Source: Deltaproteobacteria bacterium (GTDB lineage Bacteria > Myxococcota > Kuafuiibacteriia > Kuafuiibacteriales > Kuafuiibacteriaceae). Taken from it: 64,000 bases of DNA. Each line of letters begins with the position of its first letter. The first letter of the stretch is position 1. The translations under genes and the position numbers were made by a program. Positions 17,811 through 27,100 of this stretch are shown here, piece after piece. The notes beneath the pieces were generated by a model. The model was not told the DNA's origin, did not search any database, and was given only the letters and a program-made list of their open reading frames with translations. The stretch lies in NCBI GenBank assembly GCA_016713425.1, contig JADJPE010000005.1:6298501-6362500 (forward strand). The letters are read 5' to 3'.

Positions 17811-19102
17811 CGCACGCCGACGGCGGTGACGACATCAAGAAATGTCCACGCCGCAATGTTCGAGCGCACCTTCCGACCTTCGAAGGTCCAGAAGAATGTC
17901 GTCGACTCGGTGGCGTCCCACTCCGCCAACAAATAACCATCCATGCCGAAATCGCGGCGCTCCGAGCTCGGGCTTGAGACGTCCGCCGATGCATCGAACC
18001 GACGAACCAAGACGCCCACCCCGGCGGACAAGCGCGTCGTTCGCGAAGGCGAGACAGAGAACGACAGCGTAGGTTGATGCTCGAGAAAGCGCTCACTCGG
18101 ATCCGCCGAGGTCTCCCGGATGATCAGGTACCGAATCGCAAAGGTCGCAGTCGTCGCCCACCGTCCCCACCCATCGCTTCGACTGGCCGTGCTCCAGGGG
18201 CGGTAGGTCCAGTCGAGCGAGCCGAAGTGCCGGCGGGCGAACGCGGGGGTCGATTCGTCGAACCCATGCTGAAAGGTGAGGCCGTAGCAAAGCAGGCCGA
18301 GCATCGTCGCGTCCTCATAGGAAACGGCGAGTCGCGGACCGTGGCCAAGAACGCTCATCGACCATCCGAGCGCGAACCCTTCCACATCGTAGGCCACGGA
18401 GCCCGCAAGCGCGTCGTCGATCCACGTCAGGTAGAGCGCGCTGCCCAAGTCTAGGGCGTCGAGGTCATGGCTCCTGAGATGCTTGTCCATCGACGCCCGA
18501 GCTTCCACTCGAGCCCATGGAACACCCGGAGCCGCCTCGGCAAAGAATCCAGTCCGGAGGAGACCGTCGCTTCGCGGATCACTCGAAGACAGGTTGACGT
18601 TGCTGTCGTAGCCAACCTGCCCGAACGCACCGACCACCGCCCAGACCTGGGGCTCGTCTGTCTCGTCCAACCAGACCTCGCGCGCCCCGGCTTCGTCTCT
18701 TCCGAGCGCGATCAACGAGGATAGGCTGTGGTCTTTGACGCCGAGCCGAGCCGCACGCGCTTCGAGCGACGCGAAGAGAGGAAGCGCGCGCTGGAATTGT
18801 CCTTCGCGCACCCAGAGAAGTGCCTTGGCGACCTGAGAACTGGGACCATGGATCTCGCAGATCAGCTCTACGATCTCCGAAGCGCGTGCCTTGGCCTCCT
18901 CCGACAACGACGCAGAGCGCAGCGCCTCTCGAAACGCAAAGAACGCCGAGCGAACCTCACCCTTCTCGATCTCGCGCTCTCCGATCTCGAGATAGAGTGC
19001 GGCCTCCTCGGCGGTTCGCGGCTTCAGCTCGATAGGCTGGTCGCACCCATTCGACCAGGAAGGCGCCCCCAGGAGCGCAAGCGCGAACACAGGCGAGATC
19101 AC
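17783..19102 (-). CDS. TPR plus outer-membrane beta-barrel protein (Slam/DUF560-like layout)
   Basis: A 439-residue exported protein. A short signal peptide (MISPVFALALLGAPSW) is followed by ~120 residues of helical TPR-like repeats (EIEKGEVRSAFFAFREAL, EGQFQRALPLFASLEAR). The remaining ~280 residues alternate polar and aromatic residues in amphipathic strands, starting with VVGAFGQVGYDSNVNLSSS and ending with an aromatic-rich C-terminus (VGVRWGWGTWAS). A periplasmic TPR plus a ~14-strand barrel opening near a YDSNVN motif is the architecture of Slam-like surface lipoprotein assembly modulators. The match is by layout only. It overlaps the TPR gene upstream by 4 bases and the histidine kinase downstream by 28 bases. 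Confidence 0.72.
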   Translation of the reverse strand: MISPVFALALLGAPSWSNGCDQPIELKPRTAEEAALYLEIGEREIEKGEVRSAFFAFREALRSASLSEEAKARASEIVELICEIHGPSSQVAKALLWVREGQFQRALPLFASLEARAARLGVKDHSLSSLIALGRDEAGAREVWLDETDEPQVWAVVGAFGQVGYDSNVNLSSSDPRSDGLLRTGFFAEAAPGVPWARVEARASMDKHLRSHDLDALDLGSALYLTWIDDALAGSVAYDVEGFALGWSMSVLGHGPRLAVSYEDATMLGLLCYGLTFQHGFDESTPAFARRHFGSLDWTYRPWSTASRSDGWGRWATTATFAIRYLIIRETSADPSERFLEHQPTLSFSVSPSRTTRLSAGVGVLVRRFDASADVSSPSSERRDFGMDGYLLAEWDATESTTFFWTFEGRKVRSNIAAWTFLDVVTAVGVRWGWGTWAS

Positions 19103-19998
19103 CGGGCTGAGTCTCCGGCGTCCGCGGTCGCACCGGTGTCCGCAGCCCCACCGGGGTCCGCAGCCGCACCGGTGTCCGCAGCCGCACCGGCGTTCACGGC
19201 CGCACCCGTGTCCGCAGCCGGTCTCCCGTTCGCCTTGGCCGCCGCGTTGTTCGCCTTGGCCGCCGCGTTGTTCGCCTTGGCCGCCGCGTTGTTCGCCTTG
19301 GCCGCCGGGTTGTTCGCCTTGGGTGCGGTCTTCTGGTCTGGCGCCTCCTCGCTCGCCTTCAGCGCCTGCTCCAATGAAAGAATCTCATTCGTCGTGCGTT
19401 TTTCGAGCGCGTCGCTTCGCACGAGTCGAGCCCCCGCAAGCGCCTCGAGGAAACACAGGCGTGCGTAATCGAGATCTCGGGCGCGGCGCGCCGACGTCCC
19501 ACGCTCGATGGTCTTCAACACGCGTGCGTCGGACCATGGACGCTCACGTTCACGACGCAAGAGCGCGATCCGCAAGGCCGACGCTTGGGCGCGAATCTTG
19601 GGCCCGCCGCGCGCTTCCACGCCAGCGAGCAAGCCCTCGGCCATCAATGACAAGCCGGTCTCCGCACAAGCGACCGCGAAGTAATAGTCGAGCAAGACGT
19701 CACGGTATACGGGCGAGAGCCTGGCCGCGCGACTGAACACCGCGACCGCCTCCTCGAATCGCCCGACCTGCGTCAACGACGCCGCGAGATACCAACTCGC
19801 TTCGCTTGTGGCCGCATCCAAGCGTTCCGCGACCTGAAACTCGACCACCGCGCTCTCGAACGCGCCATCGCGGAACAGCTCGGCACCCTTGAGAAGGTGC
19901 GAAGCCGCGTCGGGCGTTGCGGCCCAAAGAGACGAGGACTCGCCGCTCCAAGCCCAAGCCGAGACGACGAGGGCCAAACACGGGCCGAGACACCGCAC
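19099..19998 (-). CDS. Exported TPR protein with repetitive Ala/Asn tail
   Basis: GTG 19998 places a clean signal peptide at the start (RCLGPCLALVVSAWAWSG); a TTG at 20088 would add ~30 basic residues. The mature part carries three or four TPR-like helix pairs (LLKGAELFRDGAFESAVVEFQVAE and ASLTQVGRFEEAVAVFSRAARL type patterns). It ends in a low-complexity tail of KANNAAA heptads followed by ADTGAA-type repeats, encoded by 21- and 18-bp tandem repeats. It is the first gene of the TPR/barrel/kinase/regulator operon and overlaps the barrel gene by 4 bases. A periplasmic scaffold or co-chaperone for the barrel protein is plausible but inferred. Confidence 0.72.
   Translation of the reverse strand: MRCLGPCLALVVSAWAWSGESSSLWAATPDAASHLLKGAELFRDGAFESAVVEFQVAERLDAATSEASWYLAASLTQVGRFEEAVAVFSRAARLSPVYRDVLLDYYFAVACAETGLSLMAEGLLAGVEARGGPKIRAQASALRIALLRRERERPWSDARVLKTIERGTSARRARDLDYARLCFLEALAGARLVRSDALEKRTTNEILSLEQALKASEEAPDQKTAPKANNPAAKANNAAAKANNAAAKANNAAAKANGRPAADTGAAVNAGAAADTGAAADPGGAADTGATADAGDSAR
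19138..19322. repeat. In-frame minisatellites at the 3' end of the TPR gene
   Basis: Two adjoining arrays are visible. One has ~4-5 copies of an 18-bp unit close to gcaccggtgtccgcagcc (19138-19216). The other has ~4 copies of a 21-bp unit close to ttgttcgccttggccgccgcg (~19227-19322). Both keep the reading frame, so copy-number change would only alter tail length. Confidence 0.8.
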
Positions 19999-20190
19999 CG
20001 CAAGGAGCCTAGAGCAGGCCCAAAATCCACGAAAGCCATCACGCCGCGGCCGACCTCGAGGTGCGTGCCGCCGAGCGGCCGCCGCCAAGGGGCTTACCTC
20101 GGCGCAATCAAGCCGAGCACCCCTATGCGACCTCAGCGCGCAGATCCATACCTGGACGATTGAAGTATTGGTTGACGCTCGAAGCCCGGG

Positions 20191-20829
20191 CTATTCCCGC
20201 CCGCTGCCGCCTCCGCCGCCAGAGCCGTTGTTGCTGCCAGAGCCGTTGTTGCTGCCGCCATGGCCGCTGTTTGCTTTGGCGGCATCCGACGCAGCCTTCG
20301 CGCGCTTCTCGATCTCTCTCGCCTTGTTCGCTTTGCGTCGAGCGGCGCTGCCGGCTGATTCCGGACGTCCGCGCACCTTCGCGGGACTTCCAAAGGCGCG
20401 GGCTCGCTCTGCTGCCTGTCCATGCCCCGAAGCACTTGCGCCATGAAGGAGCTCGAGGGTCTTGGCGCCGTGACGACGGGCCAGCTCTTTGGCCACGATC
20501 TCGACGGGTGATGCAGACTGGTCCGCCGCCGCTTCGGCGGGGCCGTCACGCCGGATCGCAAACCCAATCGTCCGCCCGCGCGAAATGCGTACAGAATGGC
20601 GTTCCATCGCCTGTGCCATGATCCCGCGGGCACGCGCGCTCGCGGCGGCCGGTTCGGCGACCGCGCCCGAAGACGCCAGCGTCGGCAGTGAGACGCTCGC
20701 CGACATCGCGAGGGACATCCAGAAGCGCCGCCTCAGCCCACCATGTCGCAGGCTCCATCGCCCAGGAAGCCATGTGCGTGCCCATGCGCTCAGTCTCACC
20801 GGAATGGAGCCATCGAGACGCGCCTTCAT
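20191..20829 (-). CDS. Hypothetical exported protein with Gly/Ser-rich tail
   Basis: From ATG 20829 this encodes 212 residues. The first ~57 contain a long basic n-region and a hydrophobic stretch ending at SSGAVA, so export is likely. The middle (~70-140) is helical, with IVAKELARRHGAKTLELL. The C-terminus is a Lys/Ala-rich helix followed by a Gly/Ser/Asn tail (GSGSNNGSGG) encoded by short direct repeats. No family was recognised. It is divergent from the lipoprotein gene at 21039 and lies 100 bases upstream of the TPR/barrel/kinase operon on the same strand, so it could be part of it. Confidence 0.5.
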   Translation of the reverse strand: MKARLDGSIPVRLSAWARTWLPGRWSLRHGGLRRRFWMSLAMSASVSLPTLASSGAVAEPAAASARARGIMAQAMERHSVRISRGRTIGFAIRRDGPAEAAADQSASPVEIVAKELARRHGAKTLELLHGASASGHGQAAERARAFGSPAKVRGRPESAGSAARRKANKAREIEKRAKAASDAAKANSGHGGSNNGSGSNNGSGGGGGSGRE

Positions 20830-21038
20830 GGCCGACGTAGTCAGCAAAGGTCGCGCCAAGAATGAAACACTCCACGGTCTGTGCTGTGCAGGCCACAGAG
20901 GCCACGGGCGGGTGCAGATCTGCACGTACCGGGACACTCCAACCCGTCCGCCCCGAACCGTCTGGTACACCCGCCAAGCCCGCTCGCCATTTTCGGCGGT
21001 TCGAAAAGCTGGCCCGGCACCTGCTAGAGACTCGGCTC

Positions 21039-22112
21039 ATGAAGCGATTCCTGCTCCTTCTCAGTCCTTCTCTTCTCGTCGCATGCGGCGGGAACACCTC
21101 GGACCCTGCCCTGCGCGGTGGGGCGAACGCATGGGGCAGCACGGAGGCAGCCCTCCACGTGAGCCTCGGCGCAAGCGATACGCCGACAGTCCAGGGAAGC
21201 GCCGGCCAAGGCCACGGTAAAGGCGGCACCGGCGATGCTCTCAAAGCGGCGATCGTCCACATCGACGAAGTCACCGCGCATGTCGACGGCACCGGTTGGG
21301 TCGACCTCCTGGCCTCCGACGACCTCGTCGAGGTCGATGTCCTCAAGCTCGCATCCCACACCGTCGATCTCGGGTTTGCGAACATACCCGCGGGGCGCGT
21401 GACGCAGATTCGGCTGCACGTGGCGAGCGACAGTCATCCATACGTACTCACCTCCTCCGACACTCAGGTCCCCCTCAAAGTCCCGTCGGGTTCGCAGTCA
21501 GGCATCAAGATCAAGGGTAACTGGGACATAGGTCCCTGCCACACTGCGACGATCGCGCTCGAGCTCGCGGGAAAGAACGCGCTCATGCTTCACACGACCG
21601 GGCACGAGGATCTCTGGATCTTGCGGCCCGTCATCAGAGCGAAGGGCGTCCGCAGCAGCGGCACCTGCGACGAGGACCAGGACGGCACCCCAACCGGCGA
21701 CAACGAGACGCCGAACGGTGACGATGACGGTGCGGCGAATGACGACGGATCCGATGATGGTTCAGGCAATCCGGACCTGGGAAGCGGCGACAATGAGGGC
21801 TCCGATGACGACTCTGGCGCCGACGACGGCTCTGGCGCCAACGATGGCTCTGGCGCCGACGACGGCTCTGGCGCCGACGACGGCTCTGGCGCCGACGACG
21901 GCTCTGGCGCCGACGACGGCTCTGGCGCCGACGACGGCTCTGGCGCCAATGACGGCTCTGGCGCCGACGACGGCTCTGGCGCCAATGACGGTTCTGGCGC
22001 CGACGGTGGCTCCTCGTCCGAACCCCCGGTGAGCTGTACAACGTCGATCGACTGCAACACGTACGAGTACTGCACGCTCGACGGAACCTGCGCGTCGCTC
22101 CCCGACGTCTAA
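21039..22112 (+). CDS. DUF4382-like lipoprotein with Asp/Ser/Gly hexapeptide repeats
   Basis: ATG 21039 gives a 357-residue protein with a classic lipoprotein signal (MKRFLLLLSPSLLVACGG). Residues ~30-200 resemble DUF4382: a helix with IVHIDEVTAHVDG, then VDLLASDDLVEVDVLKLAS, IPAGRVTQIRLHV and a closing beta-sandwich strand. DUF4382 is an exported beta-sandwich family of unknown function. From ~200 to 320 the chain is almost pure Asp/Ser/Gly/Ala (SGADDG repeated), which should bind cations and act as a flexible spacer. The C-terminus has a small Cys pattern (SCTTSIDCNTYEYCTLDGTC). Upstream, the open frame continues but lacks a plausible start. Confidence 0.75.
   Translation: MKRFLLLLSPSLLVACGGNTSDPALRGGANAWGSTEAALHVSLGASDTPTVQGSAGQGHGKGGTGDALKAAIVHIDEVTAHVDGTGWVDLLASDDLVEVDVLKLASHTVDLGFANIPAGRVTQIRLHVASDSHPYVLTSSDTQVPLKVPSGSQSGIKIKGNWDIGPCHTATIALELAGKNALMLHTTGHEDLWILRPVIRAKGVRSSGTCDEDQDGTPTGDNETPNGDDDGAANDDGSDDGSGNPDLGSGDNEGSDDDSGADDGSGANDGSGADDGSGADDGSGADDGSGADDGSGADDGSGANDGSGADDGSGANDGSGADGGSSSEPPVSCTTSIDCNTYEYCTLDGTCASLPDV
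21813..22010 (+). repeat. 18-bp tandem repeat encoding SGADDG
   Basis: About ten near-perfect copies of an 18-bp unit close to gctctggcgccgacgacg run through the lipoprotein gene in frame. Variation between units is mostly gac/aat or gac/aac at one codon (Asp/Asn), as expected for recent slippage expansion. Confidence 0.9.
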
Positions 22113-22138
22113 AGATACGCCTCGGTCTCGACCACCAC

Positions 22139-22195
22139 GCTCACTCGCCGCTCACTCGCCGCTCACTCGCAGCTCGCTCGCAGCTCGCTCGCAGC
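22139..22195. repeat. Short intergenic tandem repeat (CTCACTCGCCG-type, 11 bp)
   Basis: Between the stop of the DUF4382-like gene and the stop of the Cys-rich gene there are about five imperfect copies of an 11-bp unit (ctcactcgccg, drifting to ctcgctcgcag). No hairpin is obvious. Confidence 0.7.
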
Positions 22196-22220
22196 GCCCG
22201 CGCCGCCCGCGCATCGTCGT

Positions 22221-24113
22221 TCACAGATTCACAAAACAGACGCAAGGTGCAGTCCCATCGCATGGGGTGCCCTCCCGCTCATCCTGACAAACAAGCGAAC
22301 TGCAGCAATTCCGATTGACCGTGCATGCCTGCCCCAGACCACCGCAGCTCGCACCGCCCACGCATGTTCCCGTAGTCGCACCCGGCGGTACGCTGCAGGC
22401 CAAGCCTTCGCAGCAATCGGCGGCCGCCGAACATCGCCCGAGCTCTGGCTGGCAAGCGCGCGGCGCACTGCAGACGTCACCGAGACAGAGACCAGAACAG
22501 CAGTCGCCGGGGACATCGCATGCCAGCCCATTCGCGCGGCACGCGCCCGCGTCGATCGGCGGTCCCGCGTCGCTCACGCTTGCGTCGGTCGGGCCACCAT
22601 CGCCAAGCCCGCCATCGGTTGCGCCATCCGCGGCACCTGAGCCATCACCGGCGACGGCGTCGGACGCCATGGCATCCGCGATACCGGCATCAGGCGCAGG
22701 CGGTGTCGGCACCGCACAGGCGAAGACCCCGGCCGCGCCGGTGGACAGACACTCGGTGCCCCCACAGCATTCCGGCGACGCGCCCTCCGTGCACACATCG
22801 CCGAGCGCCAAACACTCGAGCGCGGCCGCGCACGTCCGACGTCCATCGTCGCCGAGCAAACACGGCGCATGATCACAGCACTGGTCGGCGATCTGGCACT
22901 CGCCATCGGGGGGGATGCAGCAGTTCGGGTCCGCCCAGTCGTAGCCCGTCGGGCATGTCTCAGTGCAGCCGTCGGCGGGACAGCCACCAAAGCAGCGCGG
23001 CACACCCGAGACATCGAGCTTGCAGACCTCTTTGTCCCCGTCACAGCAATTCTGCGGTGCATTGACCTTGCCCCCACCCGGCAAGACGGCCGCACCGCAG
23101 ATGTTCCCCACCGCGTTGCAGGACTGGCCATTGTCGCACCGTCCTCCCGGCGGTTCTCCGCACGACACCGACCCGTTGGGATTGACCCCGCCGCCACAGC
23201 ACTCGTCATCGTCGGTGCAATACTCCCCGGTGATTCGACAACCGGTCGTCACTTGGCAGACCGATGCCCCGGTGCCCGGATCCGAACACACCCGTGAACA
23301 GCAGTTCGTTCCATCTGCGCAAGGATTGCCGCCCTGGGTACAGGCGCCGCCACCGCCGCCGGTGACGACCTGACACCGACCGGGCCCTGTTCCGTCCGAA
23401 GAGCAGAAGTTCCCGCAACAATCCTCATGTTTGAAACAAACATCGCCGTTCGCCTGACACGAATAGGCCCGCACGCATACGCCGCCTTGGCAGTTCGTCG
23501 AACAACAAGCCGCGCCCGTCGCGCACGTTTCTCCAAGCGTCACGCACGTATCGCCACCGGGACCCGCCGGCACCGGCTCACACTCGCTGGTCGCACCGCA
23601 GATCCCAGAACAACAATGCTCGGCCGCGAGACACGTCTGCCCCACCGAGAGACAAAGCTGCTCTGTGCACGAACCACCCAAGCAATGAAGCGTGCAGCAC
23701 TCGGTGGAGTCTTCACACGCATCGCCGGGCCCCTTGCAGAACTCGGGTTCCTTACAGAAACCATCCGCCCCGCACACGCCCGAGCAACAGCCCACGTTCG
23801 CACCGCAAGCCGCCCCAGTCTCCGCGCACAAGGACCCCGGACCCGAGTCCGCGATCGGGGGCATGGAGTCGGGCGGGCCGGCGTCCGCCACCGAGCCATC
23901 GCCACCCGTCGATCCATCACCGCCCGTCGATCCATCACCGCCCGAAACCGCGCCGTCCGAGCCGGCTCCGTCCGAACCGAACGCATCGCCAGCTTGCGCG
24001 TCCTCGTGGCCGGGGTCTGGATCCCCATCGCAGCTACACGACGGAGAGAAGGCTGCGAGCCCGCTCGCCACAAAAATCCACCGAAGCGTGACGATCGAAG
24101 ATCTTTCGAGCAT
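22221..24113 (-). CDS. Cys-rich secreted protein with Dickkopf-like repeats
   Basis: A 630-residue exported protein. A signal peptide is followed by a Cys pair (SPSCSCDG, possible lipoprotein) and an Asp/Gly/Ser linker with DGSTGG repeats. From ~residue 90 to the end, roughly a dozen repeats of ~30-45 residues carry C-x5-6-C-x4-6-CC-x3-4-C-x4-6-C (for example CCSGVCGADGFC and CCSSLVCQDEREG). This is the Dickkopf N-terminal-like disulfide pattern common in secreted proteins of Myxococcota. A second Asp/Gly-rich linker splits the repeats near residues 470-510. No catalytic motif is seen; a surface adhesion or structural role is likely. It lies just downstream of a pilY1-like gene on the same strand (28-base gap), so it may be co-transcribed with the tip locus. 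Confidence 0.75.
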   Translation of the reverse strand: MLERSSIVTLRWIFVASGLAAFSPSCSCDGDPDPGHEDAQAGDAFGSDGAGSDGAVSGGDGSTGGDGSTGGDGSVADAGPPDSMPPIADSGPGSLCAETGAACGANVGCCSGVCGADGFCKEPEFCKGPGDACEDSTECCTLHCLGGSCTEQLCLSVGQTCLAAEHCCSGICGATSECEPVPAGPGGDTCVTLGETCATGAACCSTNCQGGVCVRAYSCQANGDVCFKHEDCCGNFCSSDGTGPGRCQVVTGGGGGACTQGGNPCADGTNCCSRVCSDPGTGASVCQVTTGCRITGEYCTDDDECCGGGVNPNGSVSCGEPPGGRCDNGQSCNAVGNICGAAVLPGGGKVNAPQNCCDGDKEVCKLDVSGVPRCFGGCPADGCTETCPTGYDWADPNCCIPPDGECQIADQCCDHAPCLLGDDGRRTCAAALECLALGDVCTEGASPECCGGTECLSTGAAGVFACAVPTPPAPDAGIADAMASDAVAGDGSGAADGATDGGLGDGGPTDASVSDAGPPIDAGACRANGLACDVPGDCCSGLCLGDVCSAPRACQPELGRCSAAADCCEGLACSVPPGATTGTCVGGASCGGLGQACTVNRNCCSSLVCQDEREGTPCDGTAPCVCFVNL

Positions 24114-24141
24114 GGTTCGGTCAGTCTACCAAGAGACCGAA

Positions 24142-27100
24142 CTACTTCACCACGGGTCGAGACTTGCCGGTAGGTACGACACCGACGACCCGGGGCTCAC
24201 CGTCGCGATCCCGACGGAGCTTCAGGAGAACTTCTTTACCCTCGAGCGCCTCGAACGACACGCCCGGCGCATCATCGGCACGCTCGTAAACAGCAAAAAG
24301 TCGATCTCCGAGAATCGCACCGTGGGCCGCCTGCTTGACCGACGTGATCCGGCGGAAGCCGCTTCCGCTTCGCACGAGCGCATCGGCCGTCTTTCGGTCG
24401 ATCTGACGCTCCGAGAGAAGCTCGTTGCTCGACGCCTCGAGCACCCACACGGTCACGTCCTTCGCCTTCCGAAGGCGCTGCGGATCGAGCTTGGGAGGCG
24501 TTCGCGCAGAAAGCTCGGCTTGCGCCTCGGTCGACAGATCTCCGGTGGTCACGAATGCATCGCCTTCCTTCGGCGTGAAGATCTGAAACCGGCCACCGAT
24601 GTCCTGGCTGCCCGTCCAGACGTTCCGATCCGCCGCATCCACAATGCCATCACCGTTGATGTCGGACAGCGCCGAGCCCGTGCAGTTGTCCACGGAGTAC
24701 GCGCGATCGACGCCGGCCGCATTCGTGCAGACGGCGGCCGGGAGGCCCGACCCATCCGGACTGTGCGTCTTGAAGAACGCCGTCCCTGCGAATACGATCG
24801 GGTCGCGCAGCATCTTCTCGTTGTCGGCGAGATTCCAGTACCAGCCAAAGTTCCCGGCCGCATAGAGCTGGGCCGACGTCACGTCTTCGGCGAGCGCTGT
24901 ATCTATGTTGGCGAGCTTGTCGAGGGTGAGATTGTCGACCGAGCCGTCATCCCACACAAGTCCGACGATATCGCGCCCACTCGCGGCGATGCTCGCATTT
25001 TCGAGCTCGTCCGTCGCGGTTGGCCGTTGAACGTTTCCCGCCCCGAAGTAGATGCCGACCACACTTCGGCCGGGGCACGTCGACAGCACGAGATCGAGTC
25101 GCGTGAAGATCTTGCGGATGTCTTTCGAAGCGCCGACCGAAACGCTGGGGTCGGAGAAGTCACCTTCGTTCGTCGACAGCAACCGAACCGCCCGCACGGT
25201 CCCATCATCGAGGTCAGGATAGATCTTCCAGATCTGTCCGCACTCGTCGCCGACGTAGATCGCCTTCACCCGATCGCCTGGCTGATACACGGACGGCTCC
25301 GCCGAAATCGGGCAAGTCATATAGACGAGGTCCGGCGACGTATTCTTGTCGACGCACAGCTCTTCTTGAGCGCTGCTGGCCGTCGAGCAATCGCGCGTCA
25401 CCCGAACCTTCACGCCGGTATCATCCGTCGTCGAGCCGAAGCGAGTGCCGCCATTCCACGTATCGAGGTCGACGACATAAAGGCCAGGACTCTGCGCGAC
25501 CGGGGCGCTGGGTTCGATGACCATCGTGTCGATCCATCCGATTCGATAACCGTAGTTTCCGGTCTGAATTCCGTTCACCGAAAGCGAGATGGACAGCTCC
25601 TCGCCGAAAACGACCGGCGTCGGCCACCACGCGTATCCGGACCACGACTCCGCCGGATAGCCCCAGCCTGTCCATACGCCGCTGCGATGGCCCTGGTCGT
25701 CCGTGAGCGTGAGCGCGTCGCTGGGGTCCAGGTCGAAGTCCCAAAACCCGACCAGGTAGGCAACGGCGTTCGGGTACTTGTACGGACCCCATCCCTGCGC
25801 AATGCCGGTGTCGGGGTAGCCAGTCGCGGCCGTGCGGTCGCAGAAAGCCGCATCAGCCCCGACGGACAGTGCAAACTCGGAACAGGTCTGCCAGACCCAT
25901 TTGAAAGAATCCCGCGGCACCAGCGAAGGCATCGCCTGGTCGGCGTAGTCGAACGCCTCGACGTGGCCACTCGGAAAGATCGCGATGCGACTCGCGGAGG
26001 CGTCGCTCAAGGAGGCGCGCCCCAGCCACGGGGCCGCCCACGTTTCTTGAAGCTCCAAGAACGCATTGCTGTCATCGCTGCCCAGCGTATAGACGTCGTT
26101 CACCCCGAGCGTCGGCGTGCCTGAAAACGACGAAACGCTCATCCGATAGTAGCTTCGTCCTCCTCGGCCGAGGCCGAAGATCACATATGCGACTTCGTTG
26201 CTGTCGATGATGGCGTCCGCGTCGTCATCCTCGTGGTAAAGCCGTGCGCCCCCATCGATGTAGTAGTTGTGGATCCCGCTCGACGTCGGCTGCCTTTCGA
26301 TGTCCTTGAGCAACCGCTTCGTGTTCGGATTCCACTGACGCTGCGTAACCTCCGGAGGAACGAACGCGCTCGATTCCGAACCATCGGCGACATCGATGAA
26401 ATGGACAAGACCATCGTTCGCGAGCGCGACCAACCAGCACGTCGACGTCGTTTCACAGTTCGCTCCATAGCGAAGCAGGATATTGGGCGCGTGGACCGAA
26501 TCACCCAACGGCCAGGCCTGAACCTCCTTCGGATCCCCATATTGAGCCCACGAAGACTCGTGGTCCCAGGTATAGCCGTGCACACGGTTGATGTAGCTCG
26601 GAACCTCTTCTAAGCTCGTCCAAGCATTCATCGCCTGCTCCCAGCGATCCTCCATGTCCAGGCTCAACTCGATCGGAAAGTATCCCTCCTCGCTCGCGCC
26701 AGCATACCAGGGGCGATCTCGGAAGGGACTCCAAGTATAGATCTTCCGCGTTCGGTAGGGTGCCGTCGGGTTCCCGTCGGCATCGCCAAGGCGCTCTTTC
26801 AAGACCTGGCCCGCACCCCCGACTTCCGTGTCGGTGGTCGTCGAACCCGTCCACACGTCCTTGGCCATCGGATTCGTGAGCAGCCGGAACGGCTCGTTAG
26901 GATCGGCCTTGAAGATGCACGTGTCGCTGCTCGTATCATAGCCGTTGGTCGCATCGTAGCTTGGCAGAACGCACGACTTCTTCAGGTTTCCCCAAAACAT
27001 GCCGGTCGGTTGCGGCGAGTAGCTCGTGAGGTAAGCATATTCGCCGACGAAATAGCTGTCGTCACGCTCGACCGTGAACGTCGCGTAAGAGACGGAGCTT

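Noticed and set aside
20862..21038. N-terminal extension of the DUF4382-like lipoprotein
   Set aside because: The lipoprotein signal begins at ATG 21039; the upstream part has no coding character.
23692..26124. An 810-residue open frame on the plus strand
   Set aside because: It is the mirror of the PilY1-like and Cys-rich genes on the minus strand. Its translation is Arg/Ala-rich with no family motifs, a typical high-GC shadow.
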